32,624 nucleotides of DNA from Alphaproteobacteria bacterium. GTDB taxonomy: Bacteria; Pseudomonadota; Alphaproteobacteria; Rhizobiales; Xanthobacteraceae. Both the position numbers and the translations under genes were made by a program. The stretch is taken from NCBI GenBank assembly GCA_021325315.1, contig JAJPHK010000071.1:1-32624 (forward strand), written 5' to 3'. Each line of letters opens with the position of its first letter. Positions within the stretch are counted from its first letter, which is position 1. Below, piece after piece: positions 7,679 through 15,156 of the stretch. The notes beneath the pieces are model-generated. The model saw only the letters and a program-made list of their open reading frames with translations, was not told the DNA's origin and made no database searches.

Positions 7679-9073
7679 TCAGCTCACTCCTGCCGCGGCA
7701 AGCTTACGCGGCTCTTGCTGGTAATCCGGCACGGGCGTCACGAGTTCCCCGAACAGGCTGTTCGATCCGGCCTCCGTGATTCGCACGCGCGCAACTTTGC
7801 CGATGAGATGCGAAGGGCCCATGACTTGCACGGGCATGAGATAAGGCGCGCGCCCCGCGATCTGCCCTTCAAGGCGGCCGGGCTTTTCGAACAAGACGTC
7901 GAATTCGCGCCCGCAAAGATCGCGATTGAACGCTTGCCGCTGCTCTTCCAGAAGATGCTGCAGGCGGTACAGCCGTTCGCTTTTCACTTCTTCCGGCACC
8001 TGCTCGTCCATCTCGGCGGCCTGGGTTCCCGGCCGCGCGCTGTATTTGAACGAATAGGCCGAGGCGAAACGCACCTTGTGGACGAGATCGAGCGTGTCCT
8101 CGAAATCTTCTTCCGTCTCGCCCGGAAAGCCGACGATGAAATCCGAGGAAAGCGCAATGTCGGGGCGCGCCGTGCGCACGCGCGCGACGATGTCGAGATA
8201 TTCGCCGCGGCCGTGCTTCCGGTTCATGATCTTCAAGATGCGGTCGGAGCCCGACTGCACGGGGAGATGCAGGAACGGCATGAGCTTCGGAATATCGCGG
8301 TGCGCGGCGATGAGATCCTCGCTCATGTCGCGCGGATGGCTTGTCGTGTAGCGGATCCGCTCGATCCCCGGAACGTCCGCGATGCGCTCGAAGAGCTGCG
8401 CGAGCGGCCACGTGCGGCCGTCCGGCCCTTCGCCGTGATAGGCGTTCACGTTCTGGCCGATAAGCGTTACTTCCGCGACGCCTGCTGCCGCAAGATGCTC
8501 GACTTCGGCGACGATCTTGTTTACCGGCCGTGAGACTTCGTTTCCGCGCGTGTAGGGCACGACGCAGAACGTGCAGAATTTATCGCAGCCTTCCTGCACG
8601 GTAACGAAAGCGGTCACGCCGCGGGCGCGGATATTTTTCCGCGCGGGCGGGGCGAGATGATCGAATTTGTCCTCGACCGGAAATTCCGTATCGACCGCGG
8701 CTCGGCCGCGCGCGACCAGTCCGGGCAGGCGGTGGATATTTTGCGGCCCGACGACGAGATCGACATAAGGCGCGCGGCGGCGGATTTCCTCGCCTTCGGC
8801 TTGCGCCACGCAGCCCGCGACCGTCACGGTCATGCGACGGCCTTCCTGCTGGGCGGCTTCCTTCATTGTGCGGAAGCGCCCGAGATCGGAATAAACTTTC
8901 TCGGTCGCCTTTTCGCGGATATTGTAGGTGTTCAGCACCACGAGATCGGCCTCTTCCGGCCGGCCTGTTTCGACATAGCCTTCGCGCGCCATCGCGTCCG
9001 CCATACGATGCGAGTCGTAGACGTTCATCTGGCAGCCGAACGACTTGATAAATAGCTTGCGGGATCCGCTCAT
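7679..9073 (-). CDS. miaB: tRNA-2-methylthio-N6-isopentenyladenosine synthase MiaB (one auxiliary cysteine replaced)
   Basis: A 464-residue radical-SAM methylthiotransferase that adds a methylthio group at A37 of tRNAs reading UNN codons. The domains are an N-terminal UPF0004 domain (about 5-125), the radical SAM core with Cys163, Cys167 and Cys170 in [10 protein letters not shown], and a C-terminal TRAM domain (about 375-445). Two of the three auxiliary-cluster cysteines are present: Cys14 in GCQMN and Cys88 in AGCVAQ. The third, normally the Cys in NTC-x-IREKA, is Tyr50 here (NTYNIREKA; codon TAC at 8926-8924). The rest of the protein is well conserved, so this may be a sequencing error, a lost function or a tolerated change. 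Confidence 0.95.
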   Translation of the reverse strand: MSGSRKLFIKSFGCQMNVYDSHRMADAMAREGYVETGRPEEADLVVLNTYNIREKATEKVYSDLGRFRTMKEAAQQEGRRMTVTVAGCVAQAEGEEIRRRAPYVDLVVGPQNIHRLPGLVARGRAAVDTEFPVEDKFDHLAPPARKNIRARGVTAFVTVQEGCDKFCTFCVVPYTRGNEVSRPVNKIVAEVEHLAAAGVAEVTLIGQNVNAYHGEGPDGRTWPLAQLFERIADVPGIERIRYTTSHPRDMSEDLIAAHRDIPKLMPFLHLPVQSGSDRILKIMNRKHGRGEYLDIVARVRTARPDIALSSDFIVGFPGETEEDFEDTLDLVHKVRFASAYSFKYSARPGTQAAEMDEQVPEEVKSERLYRLQHLLEEQRQAFNRDLCGREFDVLFEKPGRLEGQIAGRAPYLMPVQVMGPSHLIGKVARVRITEAGSNSLFGELVTPVPDYQQEPRKLAAAGVS

Positions 9074-9148
9074 CGCGCCTTTTGTGCCCGGTCCTGTCGC
9101 TCGCTTCGAGCGGCGGCCTCGGGCGAATTTCCGCTATAAATGGTATTC

Positions 9149-9994
9149 TTACCGGGTTTCCGCCAGTAAGGAAACGGGCTTGGAAGATTTCTCTAACGCG
9201 TTGCCGGATTTGGCGATTTCGGGCCGTCCCGAACGCGCCGCCGAGGTCATCCGCCGCACCGATTGCTCGAGCGCCTTGGCTACGCTCTTCCGGTCCATTT
9301 CCGGCGTCACCGCCATCGCCGGACCGAAAGTGACGACCGCATCGATCCCGCCCATCCGGAGGACGCGGCCGATATGTTTGGTGATGCTCATATCGCCAAA
9401 CCAGGCGGCGACCGGCCGGTGCTGCCGTCCCATCGGCAGCCCCTGCAACTTTGTGTAGGCAATCGAAACCGGCTGCAAGTAGCCGGTCTCGCCTTTGCCG
9501 ACCGTCATGCTCATAGCGCCCAAAAGCGCCGAGCGAAACGGGAGCACGCGGTTGCCGTCGCCCGTCGTGCCCTCGCCGTAGAGGACAACCGGATCGCCGC
9601 TCGTGAGCCGCGCGGAGATTTCCTGATTCACCGCTCCGGTTTCCTGGCGGCGCGAGCGGTCGACGAAAATCGAGCGCTGCAATCGCGCGAGCGTGCCGAA
9701 GACCGGCCAGCTCGAGATTTCCTTTTTGGCGATGAAAACGACCGGCGTCGCCGCGGACAGGATCAGATGATCGAGCCAGGAGGAATGATTGGCGACGAAA
9801 AGAAGCGGGCGGTTCGTCGTCGGCTCGCCGCGCAGCTCCACGCGCACGCCGAACAGTTTCAGGCAGGCGCGGTGGTAGTACATTGGAATCAAGCGCCGCA
9901 TCGGCAGGCCGAGCTTGACGGAAATCCATTGCAGCGGCGCGCAGACGAGCGTGATCGTCACGAGCGCGGCCGCGATTAGGATCGAGCGGATCAT
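9149..9994 (-). CDS. 1-acyl-sn-glycerol-3-phosphate acyltransferase (PlsC/OlsA family)
   Basis: A 281-residue membrane-associated acyltransferase. An N-terminal hydrophobic segment (about 5-27) anchors it. The catalytic H-x4-D motif is NHSSWLD (His70, Asp75), and the substrate-binding block EGTTGDG lies at 141-147. The enzyme acylates lysophosphatidic acid to phosphatidic acid or, in the OlsA branch of rhizobia, lyso-ornithine lipid. The position next to fur and miaB matches the rhizobial gene I recall as olsA, but the sequence alone does not settle the substrate. The start codon overlaps the fur stop (TAATG). Confidence 0.88.
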   Translation of the reverse strand: MIRSILIAAALVTITLVCAPLQWISVKLGLPMRRLIPMYYHRACLKLFGVRVELRGEPTTNRPLLFVANHSSWLDHLILSAATPVVFIAKKEISSWPVFGTLARLQRSIFVDRSRRQETGAVNQEISARLTSGDPVVLYGEGTTGDGNRVLPFRSALLGAMSMTVGKGETGYLQPVSIAYTKLQGLPMGRQHRPVAAWFGDMSITKHIGRVLRMGGIDAVVTFGPAMAVTPEMDRKSVAKALEQSVRRMTSAARSGRPEIAKSGNALEKSSKPVSLLAETR

Positions 9995-10428
9995 TACGGT
10001 TTCTTTTCGTCGTCGAGCGGAAGCGCGTAGAGCTCGAGCCGGTGGTCGACAAGCTTGTAGCCGAGGCGGCGCGCGATCTCGACTTGCAGCTTCTCGATCT
10101 CCTCCGAGCGGAATTCGATCACCTTGCCGCTTCGAAGATTGATCAGATGGTCGTGGTGCTCGCCCGGGACCTGCTCGTAGCGCGAGCGCCCGTCGCGGAA
10201 ATCGTGCCGTTCGATGATGCCGGCGTCCTCGAAGAGCTTCACCGTGCGGTAGACCGTCGACATCGAAATCTTGTCGTCGATCGCGGAGGCGCGCCTGTAG
10301 AGTTCCTCCACGTCGGGATGATCCCGCGACGAGCCCAGGACGCGCGCGATCACGCGCCGCTGTTCGGTCATGCGCATGCCGCTCTTGATGCAGGCATCTT
10401 CCACGGAAGAGGGCTTCGTAACGCTCAC
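9994..10428 (-). CDS. fur: Fur-family metalloregulator (Fur/Mur)
   Basis: A 144-residue metal-responsive repressor. The winged-helix part shows GMRMTEQRRVIARVL, DHPDVEELYRRA and the recognition helix SMSTVYRTVKLFEDAGI (about residues 15-85). The dimerisation/metal domain has RHDFRDGRSRYE and HHDHLINLRSGKVIEF. There are no CxxC zinc pairs, as in the manganese-responsive Mur proteins of rhizobia, so Mn rather than Fe sensing is plausible. I choose the GTG at 10428 because AAGGA lies 7 bases upstream and the length then fits the family. The alternative ATG at 10497, overlapping the rimI stop, would add 23 residues without a counterpart. Confidence 0.88.
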   Translation of the reverse strand: MSVTKPSSVEDACIKSGMRMTEQRRVIARVLGSSRDHPDVEELYRRASAIDDKISMSTVYRTVKLFEDAGIIERHDFRDGRSRYEQVPGEHHDHLINLRSGKVIEFRSEEIEKLQVEIARRLGYKLVDHRLELYALPLDDEKKP

Positions 10429-10496
10429 TTTGGTATCCTTCGAAATCGCGGACACGATTTTAGTCGCCGCGAAAAGCCGCGGCAACGAGGCGGCCA

Positions 10497-10988
10497 TTAT
10501 ACGAGATCGCGCCGCAGAATAAGCGCCGAAACCGCGCCTTCCGGGCGCGGATAATAGCCCGCGCGCTTTCCGACCTCGCGAAATCCCGCCTTAGCATAAA
10601 GGCGGAGGGCGGGGCGGTTATCCTCGCCGACTTCGAGGAAAATTTTCGCGATTCCGCGCGCTGCGACGCGCGAAAGATGATGACGCAAGAGCTCGCCCGC
10701 AAGCCCGCGTCCACGCTCCGAGGGATCGACGGCAACGCTCAGGATTTCGGCTTCGTCGCCCGCGCAGCGCGACATCAGAAAACCGGTTGCCGCGCCGCGC
10801 CCGCCGTTTCCGCGCGCAATATGCGAAATGACGGAAGGATCCGAGAGCAGCCGCTCCATCTCGCTTTCGCTCCACCCGACAGGAAACGAACGGGCGTGCA
10901 GCTTCGCAAGCGCCCTCGCATCGCGCGGCCGCGCTTCCAAGATTGCGGGCGCGGAAGCCTGAAAAAACTTCGAGAAAAATCCGCTCAT
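10497..10988 (-). CDS. rimI: Ribosomal-protein-alanine N-acetyltransferase RimI
   Basis: A 163-residue GNAT-fold acetyltransferase expected to acetylate the N-terminal alanine of ribosomal protein S18. The acetyl-CoA loop is SERGRGLAGELL (R-x-x-G-x-A type), preceded by AEILSVAVDP. The C-terminal NRPALRLYAKAGFREVGKRAGYY segment is typical of RimI. The ATG at 10988 overlaps the tsaB stop (ATGA), and the upstream in-frame extension is only a shadow of tsaB. rimI following tsaB is a conserved arrangement in proteobacteria. Confidence 0.92.
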   Translation of the reverse strand: MSGFFSKFFQASAPAILEARPRDARALAKLHARSFPVGWSESEMERLLSDPSVISHIARGNGGRGAATGFLMSRCAGDEAEILSVAVDPSERGRGLAGELLRHHLSRVAARGIAKIFLEVGEDNRPALRLYAKAGFREVGKRAGYYPRPEGAVSALILRRDLV

Positions 10989-11668
10989 CGCTGCGCGATA
11001 CGCGCGCTCGCCGGCGGCTGCGCGTCGGGGAGCTTCAAATAGAGCGGCTTGGGCGCCGCCTGCGCAGGGTCGGCGACCGCGCCGATCCGCGCCACCCACT
11101 CGATATCGGGCGCGGCGCGTTGCTCGACAAGTGTGGGCGGTGGTGCCTTCGCGGGCCAATGCGCGGCGAGAATCGCGGCCCCCGTGCCGACGATACGCAC
11201 CGGGCCGAGCGCGACGGCGCGTACAGTTTCGCGCAAGCCGGCGGCGCGCGGCGTAATCAGCGTGCGTCCGCCGGCGCCGACCATCTGCATATAGAGATTG
11301 CCGTGTTTGGCATCGATCGCCGCGACAACCGGCACCGCCTGATCCTGCGTAATGAGCGGCGCGGTGAAAGCGGCAAGCGTCGAAATTCCGACTACGGGTT
11401 TTTTCGTCACGAGTCCGAAGCCGCGCGCCGCCGACAAGCCCACGCGAAGCCCGGTGAAACTGCCGGGGCCGATGGTCACGGCGAAGCGGTCGATCGCGTC
11501 GAACTTGACGCCCGCCTTTTTCATCACGCTTTCGACGATTGGAAGCAGCTGCTCTGCGTGTCCGCGCCCGATCTCGCGCGATTCCGACGCGAGCACGCGG
11601 TCGCCCGCGGTGTCGATCACGGCGGCGGAGCAGGCGTCGAGCGCCGTATCGATCGCAAGAACCCGCAT
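10985..11668 (-). CDS. tsaB: tRNA threonylcarbamoyladenosine biosynthesis protein TsaB
   Basis: A 227-residue ASKHA-fold protein that pairs with TsaD and TsaE to make t6A at position 37 of ANN-decoding tRNAs. The N-terminus VLAIDTALDACSAAV and the segments GRGHAEQLLPIVESVM and VTIGPGSFTGLRVGLSAARG are diagnostic. As expected for TsaB, it lacks the metal-binding histidines of TsaD. It lies 18 bases downstream of nfu and overlaps rimI, so it is part of one transcription unit. Confidence 0.95.
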   Translation of the reverse strand: MRVLAIDTALDACSAAVIDTAGDRVLASESREIGRGHAEQLLPIVESVMKKAGVKFDAIDRFAVTIGPGSFTGLRVGLSAARGFGLVTKKPVVGISTLAAFTAPLITQDQAVPVVAAIDAKHGNLYMQMVGAGGRTLITPRAAGLRETVRAVALGPVRIVGTGAAILAAHWPAKAPPPTLVEQRAAPDIEWVARIGAVADPAQAAPKPLYLKLPDAQPPASARIAQR

Positions 11669-11686
11669 CCCCCGCTCAATCCGGTG

Positions 11687-12253
11687 TTAGACCGGGCGAA
11701 CTTCCGTCACGTCCGGCACGAAATGCCGCAACAGATTCTCGATGCCCTGCTTCAGCGTCGCGGTCGAGGACGGGCAGCCGGAGCAGGCCCCGCGCATGTT
11801 GAGGAACACGACGCCGTCCTTGTAGCCGCGGAAGGTGATGTCGCCGCCGTCGGCGGCGACCGCCGGCCGCACGCGCGTCTCGATCAGCTCCTTGATCGTG
11901 CCGACGGTTTCCTTGTCCTTCTCCTCGAAAAATTCGTCTTCGACATCGGCATGCGGAGCGCCGTCCGCGCCGGTCGCGACGGTGGGCTCGTTGGAGAGAA
12001 AGTGCTCCATCACCGCGCCGAGAATCGCCGGCTTCAGGTGGTTCCACTCGCCGTCCTTCTTGGTCACGGCGATGAAATCCGGGCCGAGCATTACGCCGCC
12101 GACCTGCGGAATCGCGAACAGCCGCTGTGCGAGCGGCGAACGCGCGGCGGATTCGGCATCGCGCATATCCAGCGTGCCGCTCGGGAGAACGGTGCGGCCC
12201 GGCAGGAACTTCAGCGTCGCGGGGTTGGGCGTCGTTTCGGTCTGAATGAACAT
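11687..12253 (-). CDS. NifU-like iron-sulfur scaffold/carrier protein (Nfu type)
   Basis: A 188-residue protein with an N-terminal Nfu domain (about residues 1-88; FIQTETTPNPATLKFLPG) and a C-terminal NifU-like domain (about 115-185). The latter holds the cluster-binding Cys157 and Cys160 in GACSGCPSS. It delivers iron-sulfur clusters to target proteins, which could include the radical-SAM enzyme MiaB encoded in the same run of genes. The ATG has a GGGAG site about 10 bases upstream. The alphaproteobacterial and mitochondrial NFU1 proteins share this layout. Confidence 0.94.
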   Translation of the reverse strand: MFIQTETTPNPATLKFLPGRTVLPSGTLDMRDAESAARSPLAQRLFAIPQVGGVMLGPDFIAVTKKDGEWNHLKPAILGAVMEHFLSNEPTVATGADGAPHADVEDEFFEEKDKETVGTIKELIETRVRPAVAADGGDITFRGYKDGVVFLNMRGACSGCPSSTATLKQGIENLLRHFVPDVTEVRPV

Positions 12254-12315
12254 GGGGAAATGCTCCCGTTGCGGGCTATTCCTGGCCCAAATGACTTTGT
12301 CGCCTATTATTTAGG

Positions 12316-12338
12316 CCTTTCGCACCGGTTCCGAAAGG
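12316..12338 (-). terminator. Possible weak terminator after the usp gene
   Basis: On the minus strand CCTTTCG and CGAAAGG form a 7-base-pair stem around a 9-base loop, starting 12 bases past the usp stop. The stem is followed by AT-rich CCTAAATAATAGG rather than a true U-tract, so termination would be inefficient at best. It may separate usp from nfu. Confidence 0.35.
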
Positions 12339-12349
12339 GCGGCCACGAG

Positions 12350-12850
12350 CTACGCGAGAGCGTCGAGCTCCTCGTCGGTAAGATTGCCCGGCACGATCGT
12401 GATCGGGATCGGGAAAGTGCCGGAACCTGAACCCGCGAGCGAGGAAACCAGCGGGCCGGGGCCTTCGTTTCCTGCGGCGGCGGCAAGCACGAGCACGGCG
12501 ATATCCTCGTCCTCGTCGATCAGCTTCAGGACTTCCTCGGCTTTCGCGCCTTCGCGGATCACGCGTTCGGGCTCGATGCCCGCGAGGTTTTTCGCGCGCG
12601 CGGCGTAATGATCGAGCCGCTTCTGCACTTCCTCGTGCGCTTCCTCGCGCATTAGCTCGCCGACGCCGAGCCATTGCTGGTTCGATTCCCCGAGCGGCAC
12701 GACGCCTAGCATCACGAGGTTGGAATTCGTGCGCGCCGCGCGCCGGCTGCCGTAATAGACGGCGCGGTCGCATTCCGGCGTTTCGTCGATGACGACGAGG
12801 AAATTGCGCTGGTGGCCCGGTTCGAAAGCTTTGCGCGCGCGGCGGGTCAT
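12350..12850 (-). CDS. Universal stress protein (UspA family)
   Basis: A 166-residue alpha/beta protein. The core begins NFLVVIDETPECDRAVYYGSRRA, in line with the first strand and helix of the Usp fold. Later segments include VIREGAKAEEVLKLI, IAVLVLAAAAGNEGPGPLVSSLAG and FPIPITIVPG. The last resembles the nucleotide-binding G-x2-G-x9-G-S region, with Ser-Gly-rich spacing. Such proteins bind ATP or act as stress-linked partners in the cytosol; the exact role is unknown. I use the ATG at 12850; a TTG at 12910 gives a longer but less typical N-terminus. It sits between trpS and nfu, as in many Rhizobiales. Confidence 0.88.
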   Translation of the reverse strand: MTRRARKAFEPGHQRNFLVVIDETPECDRAVYYGSRRAARTNSNLVMLGVVPLGESNQQWLGVGELMREEAHEEVQKRLDHYAARAKNLAGIEPERVIREGAKAEEVLKLIDEDEDIAVLVLAAAAGNEGPGPLVSSLAGSGSGTFPIPITIVPGNLTDEELDALA

Positions 12851-12919
12851 GCTCGGCTCTGTTGCGATTTCTGGGAAGGCGATGCTGCCATGCGGAGGCT
12901 TCCGCGCCAAGCGCGTCGC

Positions 12920-13957
12920 TTAAACGCGTACAAACCCGACGATATCTTTCACGGCTTTCATCGTTTCCGACGCAATCGCGCGGGCGCGGGCGGAGCCGTC
13001 CTTGAGCACGGAATCGATATAGGCCGCGTCCTGCACGATCCGCTTCATTTCCGCGCCGACCGGCCCGAGCTTCTCGACGGAAAGTTCCGTGAGCGCCTCC
13101 TTGAAACGCGAGAATTGCGCTCCTCCGAAATCCTTGAGCACGTCGGCGGCCGTCTTGCCGGAAAGCGCGGCATAAATGCCGACGAGATTTTCGGCCTCGG
13201 GGCGGCTCTCCAACTCCTTCACGCCGGACGGCAGCGGATGCGGGTCGGTTTTCGCCTTCCGAAATTTTTGCGCGATGGTGTCGGCGTCGTCCGTAAGATT
13301 GATGCGCGAATAGTCGGAAGAATCCGACTTCGACATTTTTTTCGTGCCGTCGCGGAGCGACATCACGCGCGTCGCGGGGCCGGAAATCAGCGGCTCCGGC
13401 AGCGGAAAAAACGTCTCGCCGAAACCGTTCGCGCGGATCGATTCGGCGTAGTCATTGTTGAATTTTTGCGCGATGTCGCGCGCGAGCTCGAGATGCTGCT
13501 TCTGGTCCTCGCCGACCGGCACATGTGTCGCGCGGTAAGCCAGAATGTCCGCAGCCATCAGATTCGGATAGGCGAAGAGCCCGACCGATACATTCTCGCG
13601 GTCCTTGCCGGCTTTCTCCTTGAACTGGGTCATGCGATTGAGCCAGCCGAGGCGAGCGACGCAATTCAGCACCCAGGCAAGCTCCGCGTGTTCCGCGACC
13701 TGGCTCTGGTTGAAGATGATGTTCTTCTTCGGGTCGATGCCGCTTGCGATATAGGCCGCGGTCACCTCGCGCGTCGTTCGCTTGAGCTCGGCGGGATCCT
13801 GCCACACCGTAATCGCGTGCATGTCGACGACGCAATAAAGGCAATCGTATTTCTCCTGCAGCGCGACGAATTTGACGATCGCGCCGAGATAGTTGCCGAG
13901 GTGCAGGTTGCCGGTCGGCTGCACGCCGGAAAATACGCGTTCTTTGAAGACTGGCAT
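12920..13957 (-). CDS. trpS: Tryptophanyl-tRNA synthetase
   Basis: A 345-residue class I aminoacyl-tRNA synthetase that charges tRNA-Trp. The HIGH-type motif is TGNLHLGN (residues 15-22) and the KMSKS loop is KKMSKSD (about residues 205-211). The ATP-site region SGVQPTG is intact. The start codon follows a purine-rich GGAAAATCGGAA stretch. It is the first gene of the long minus-strand run and is divergent from the kinase gene at 14072, with 114 bases between them. In many related genomes murJ lies directly upstream, but here it does not. Confidence 0.97.
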   Translation of the reverse strand: MPVFKERVFSGVQPTGNLHLGNYLGAIVKFVALQEKYDCLYCVVDMHAITVWQDPAELKRTTREVTAAYIASGIDPKKNIIFNQSQVAEHAELAWVLNCVARLGWLNRMTQFKEKAGKDRENVSVGLFAYPNLMAADILAYRATHVPVGEDQKQHLELARDIAQKFNNDYAESIRANGFGETFFPLPEPLISGPATRVMSLRDGTKKMSKSDSSDYSRINLTDDADTIAQKFRKAKTDPHPLPSGVKELESRPEAENLVGIYAALSGKTAADVLKDFGGAQFSRFKEALTELSVEKLGPVGAEMKRIVQDAAYIDSVLKDGSARARAIASETMKAVKDIVGFVRV

Positions 13958-14071
13958 TTCCGATTTTCCAAGATAAGCGCCGCGTCATGCCACGGCGAAG
14001 CGGGGAGGGGCAAGTGCGGCTTGCAGGGAGGGGCGGGCCTTGCTACCGCCACGCGTCCGCTGGAGAGATGA

Positions 14072-15070
14072 ATGACCGCCGCTCGCTATGACGTTATCGG
14101 CATTGGGAACGCGATCGTCGACGTGATCGCCCGCGCCGACGACGATTTTCTCGTTAAGCATAAAATGACGAAAAGCTCGATGTCGCTGATCGACGAGCCG
14201 CGCGCGGAAGCGATTTATGCCGCGATGGGCCCCGCGACCGAGATTTCCGGCGGCTCGGCCGCGAACACGATCGCGGGCGTCGCTTCCTTCGGCGGCAACG
14301 CCGCCTTCGTCGGCACGATCAAGGACGACACGCTCGGCGGCGTGTTCGCGCACGACATTCGCGCCGCGGGCGTCTCGTTCAAGGTGGCGCCGCTCAAGAG
14401 CGGCCCCTCGACCGCGCGCTCCTATATTCTGGTCACGCCCGACGGCGAACGCACGATGAACACCTATCTCGGCGCTGCGCAGCTTTTGTCCGAAAACGAA
14501 ATCGACGAGCGCGAGATCGCCGATGCGAAAATCCTCTACATGGAAGGTTATCTGTGGGACCCGCAGGACGCCAAGAATGCGTTCCTGAAAGCGGCGAAAA
14601 TCGCGCATCAGGCGAATCGCGCCGTGTCGCTCACGCTTTCTGACGCCTTTTGCGTCGACCGCTATCGCCGCGAATTTCTAGAGCTGATCAAGGGCGGCAC
14701 AATCGATCTTCTGTTCGCGAACGAGGCCGAACTCAAGAGCCTGTACGAAACCGCCGATTTCGACACGGCGCTTCTGGAATTGCATCGCGACGCGAAATTC
14801 GCCGTCGTGACGCGAAGCGAAAAGGGCGCGGTCGTCGTCTCCAGGGAAAGCGTCGAGGCAGTGCCTGCCTTTCCGGTGAAGAGTATCGTCGACTCCACCG
14901 GCGCGGGCGATTTGTTCGCGGCGGGCTTTCTCTACGGCTTCGCCCGCGGGCTTCCGCATGTGACGTCGGCGAAACTCGGCGCGCTCGCCGCGGCCGAGGT
15001 GATCTCGCATCTCGGCGCGCGTCCCGAGCGGAAGCTTTCGGATTTGGCGAAAGAGAACGGGTTGCTTTGA
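14072..15070 (+). CDS. PfkB-family carbohydrate/adenosine kinase
   Basis: A 332-residue ribokinase-fold kinase. The first PfkB signature, SGGSAANTIAGVASFGG, lies at about residues 59-75 and the second, DSTGAGDLFAAGFLYG, at 274-289 with the catalytic base Asp280. This branch is usually annotated as adenosine kinase in alphaproteobacteria, converting adenosine to AMP. That would salvage adenosine released from S-adenosylhomocysteine by methyltransferases, but another sugar or nucleoside substrate is possible. The ATG is preceded by GGAGAG at a 4-base spacing. It converges with maeB downstream. Confidence 0.88.
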   Translation: MTAARYDVIGIGNAIVDVIARADDDFLVKHKMTKSSMSLIDEPRAEAIYAAMGPATEISGGSAANTIAGVASFGGNAAFVGTIKDDTLGGVFAHDIRAAGVSFKVAPLKSGPSTARSYILVTPDGERTMNTYLGAAQLLSENEIDEREIADAKILYMEGYLWDPQDAKNAFLKAAKIAHQANRAVSLTLSDAFCVDRYRREFLELIKGGTIDLLFANEAELKSLYETADFDTALLELHRDAKFAVVTRSEKGAVVVSRESVEAVPAFPVKSIVDSTGAGDLFAAGFLYGFARGLPHVTSAKLGALAAAEVISHLGARPERKLSDLAKENGLL

Positions 15071-15080
15071 TCGATAGGCT

Positions 15081-15146
15081 GTCCTGCCCGGCACAAGAGT
15101 CTACCCTTGGGCCGGCCGAAGGCCGGACCCGAGAGCCGGACATGAC
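15081..15146. repeat. Nested palindrome between the convergent kinase and maeB genes
   Basis: Outer arms 15081-15092 and 15135-15146 match in 10 of 12 positions, and inner arms GGGCCGGCC/GGCCGGACC (15109-15129) match in 8 of 9 around a GAA loop. There is no long T-run on either side. It could act as a shared bidirectional 3'-end structure for the two convergent genes and has the look of a dispersed repeat. Confidence 0.55.
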
Positions 15147-15156
15147 AAGCGGAGAC

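Noticed and set aside
10989-11159. 57-residue N-terminal extension of RimI
   Set aside because: It duplicates tsaB sequence in another frame and is Arg-rich; the RimI family start coincides with the ATG at 10988 that overlaps the tsaB stop.
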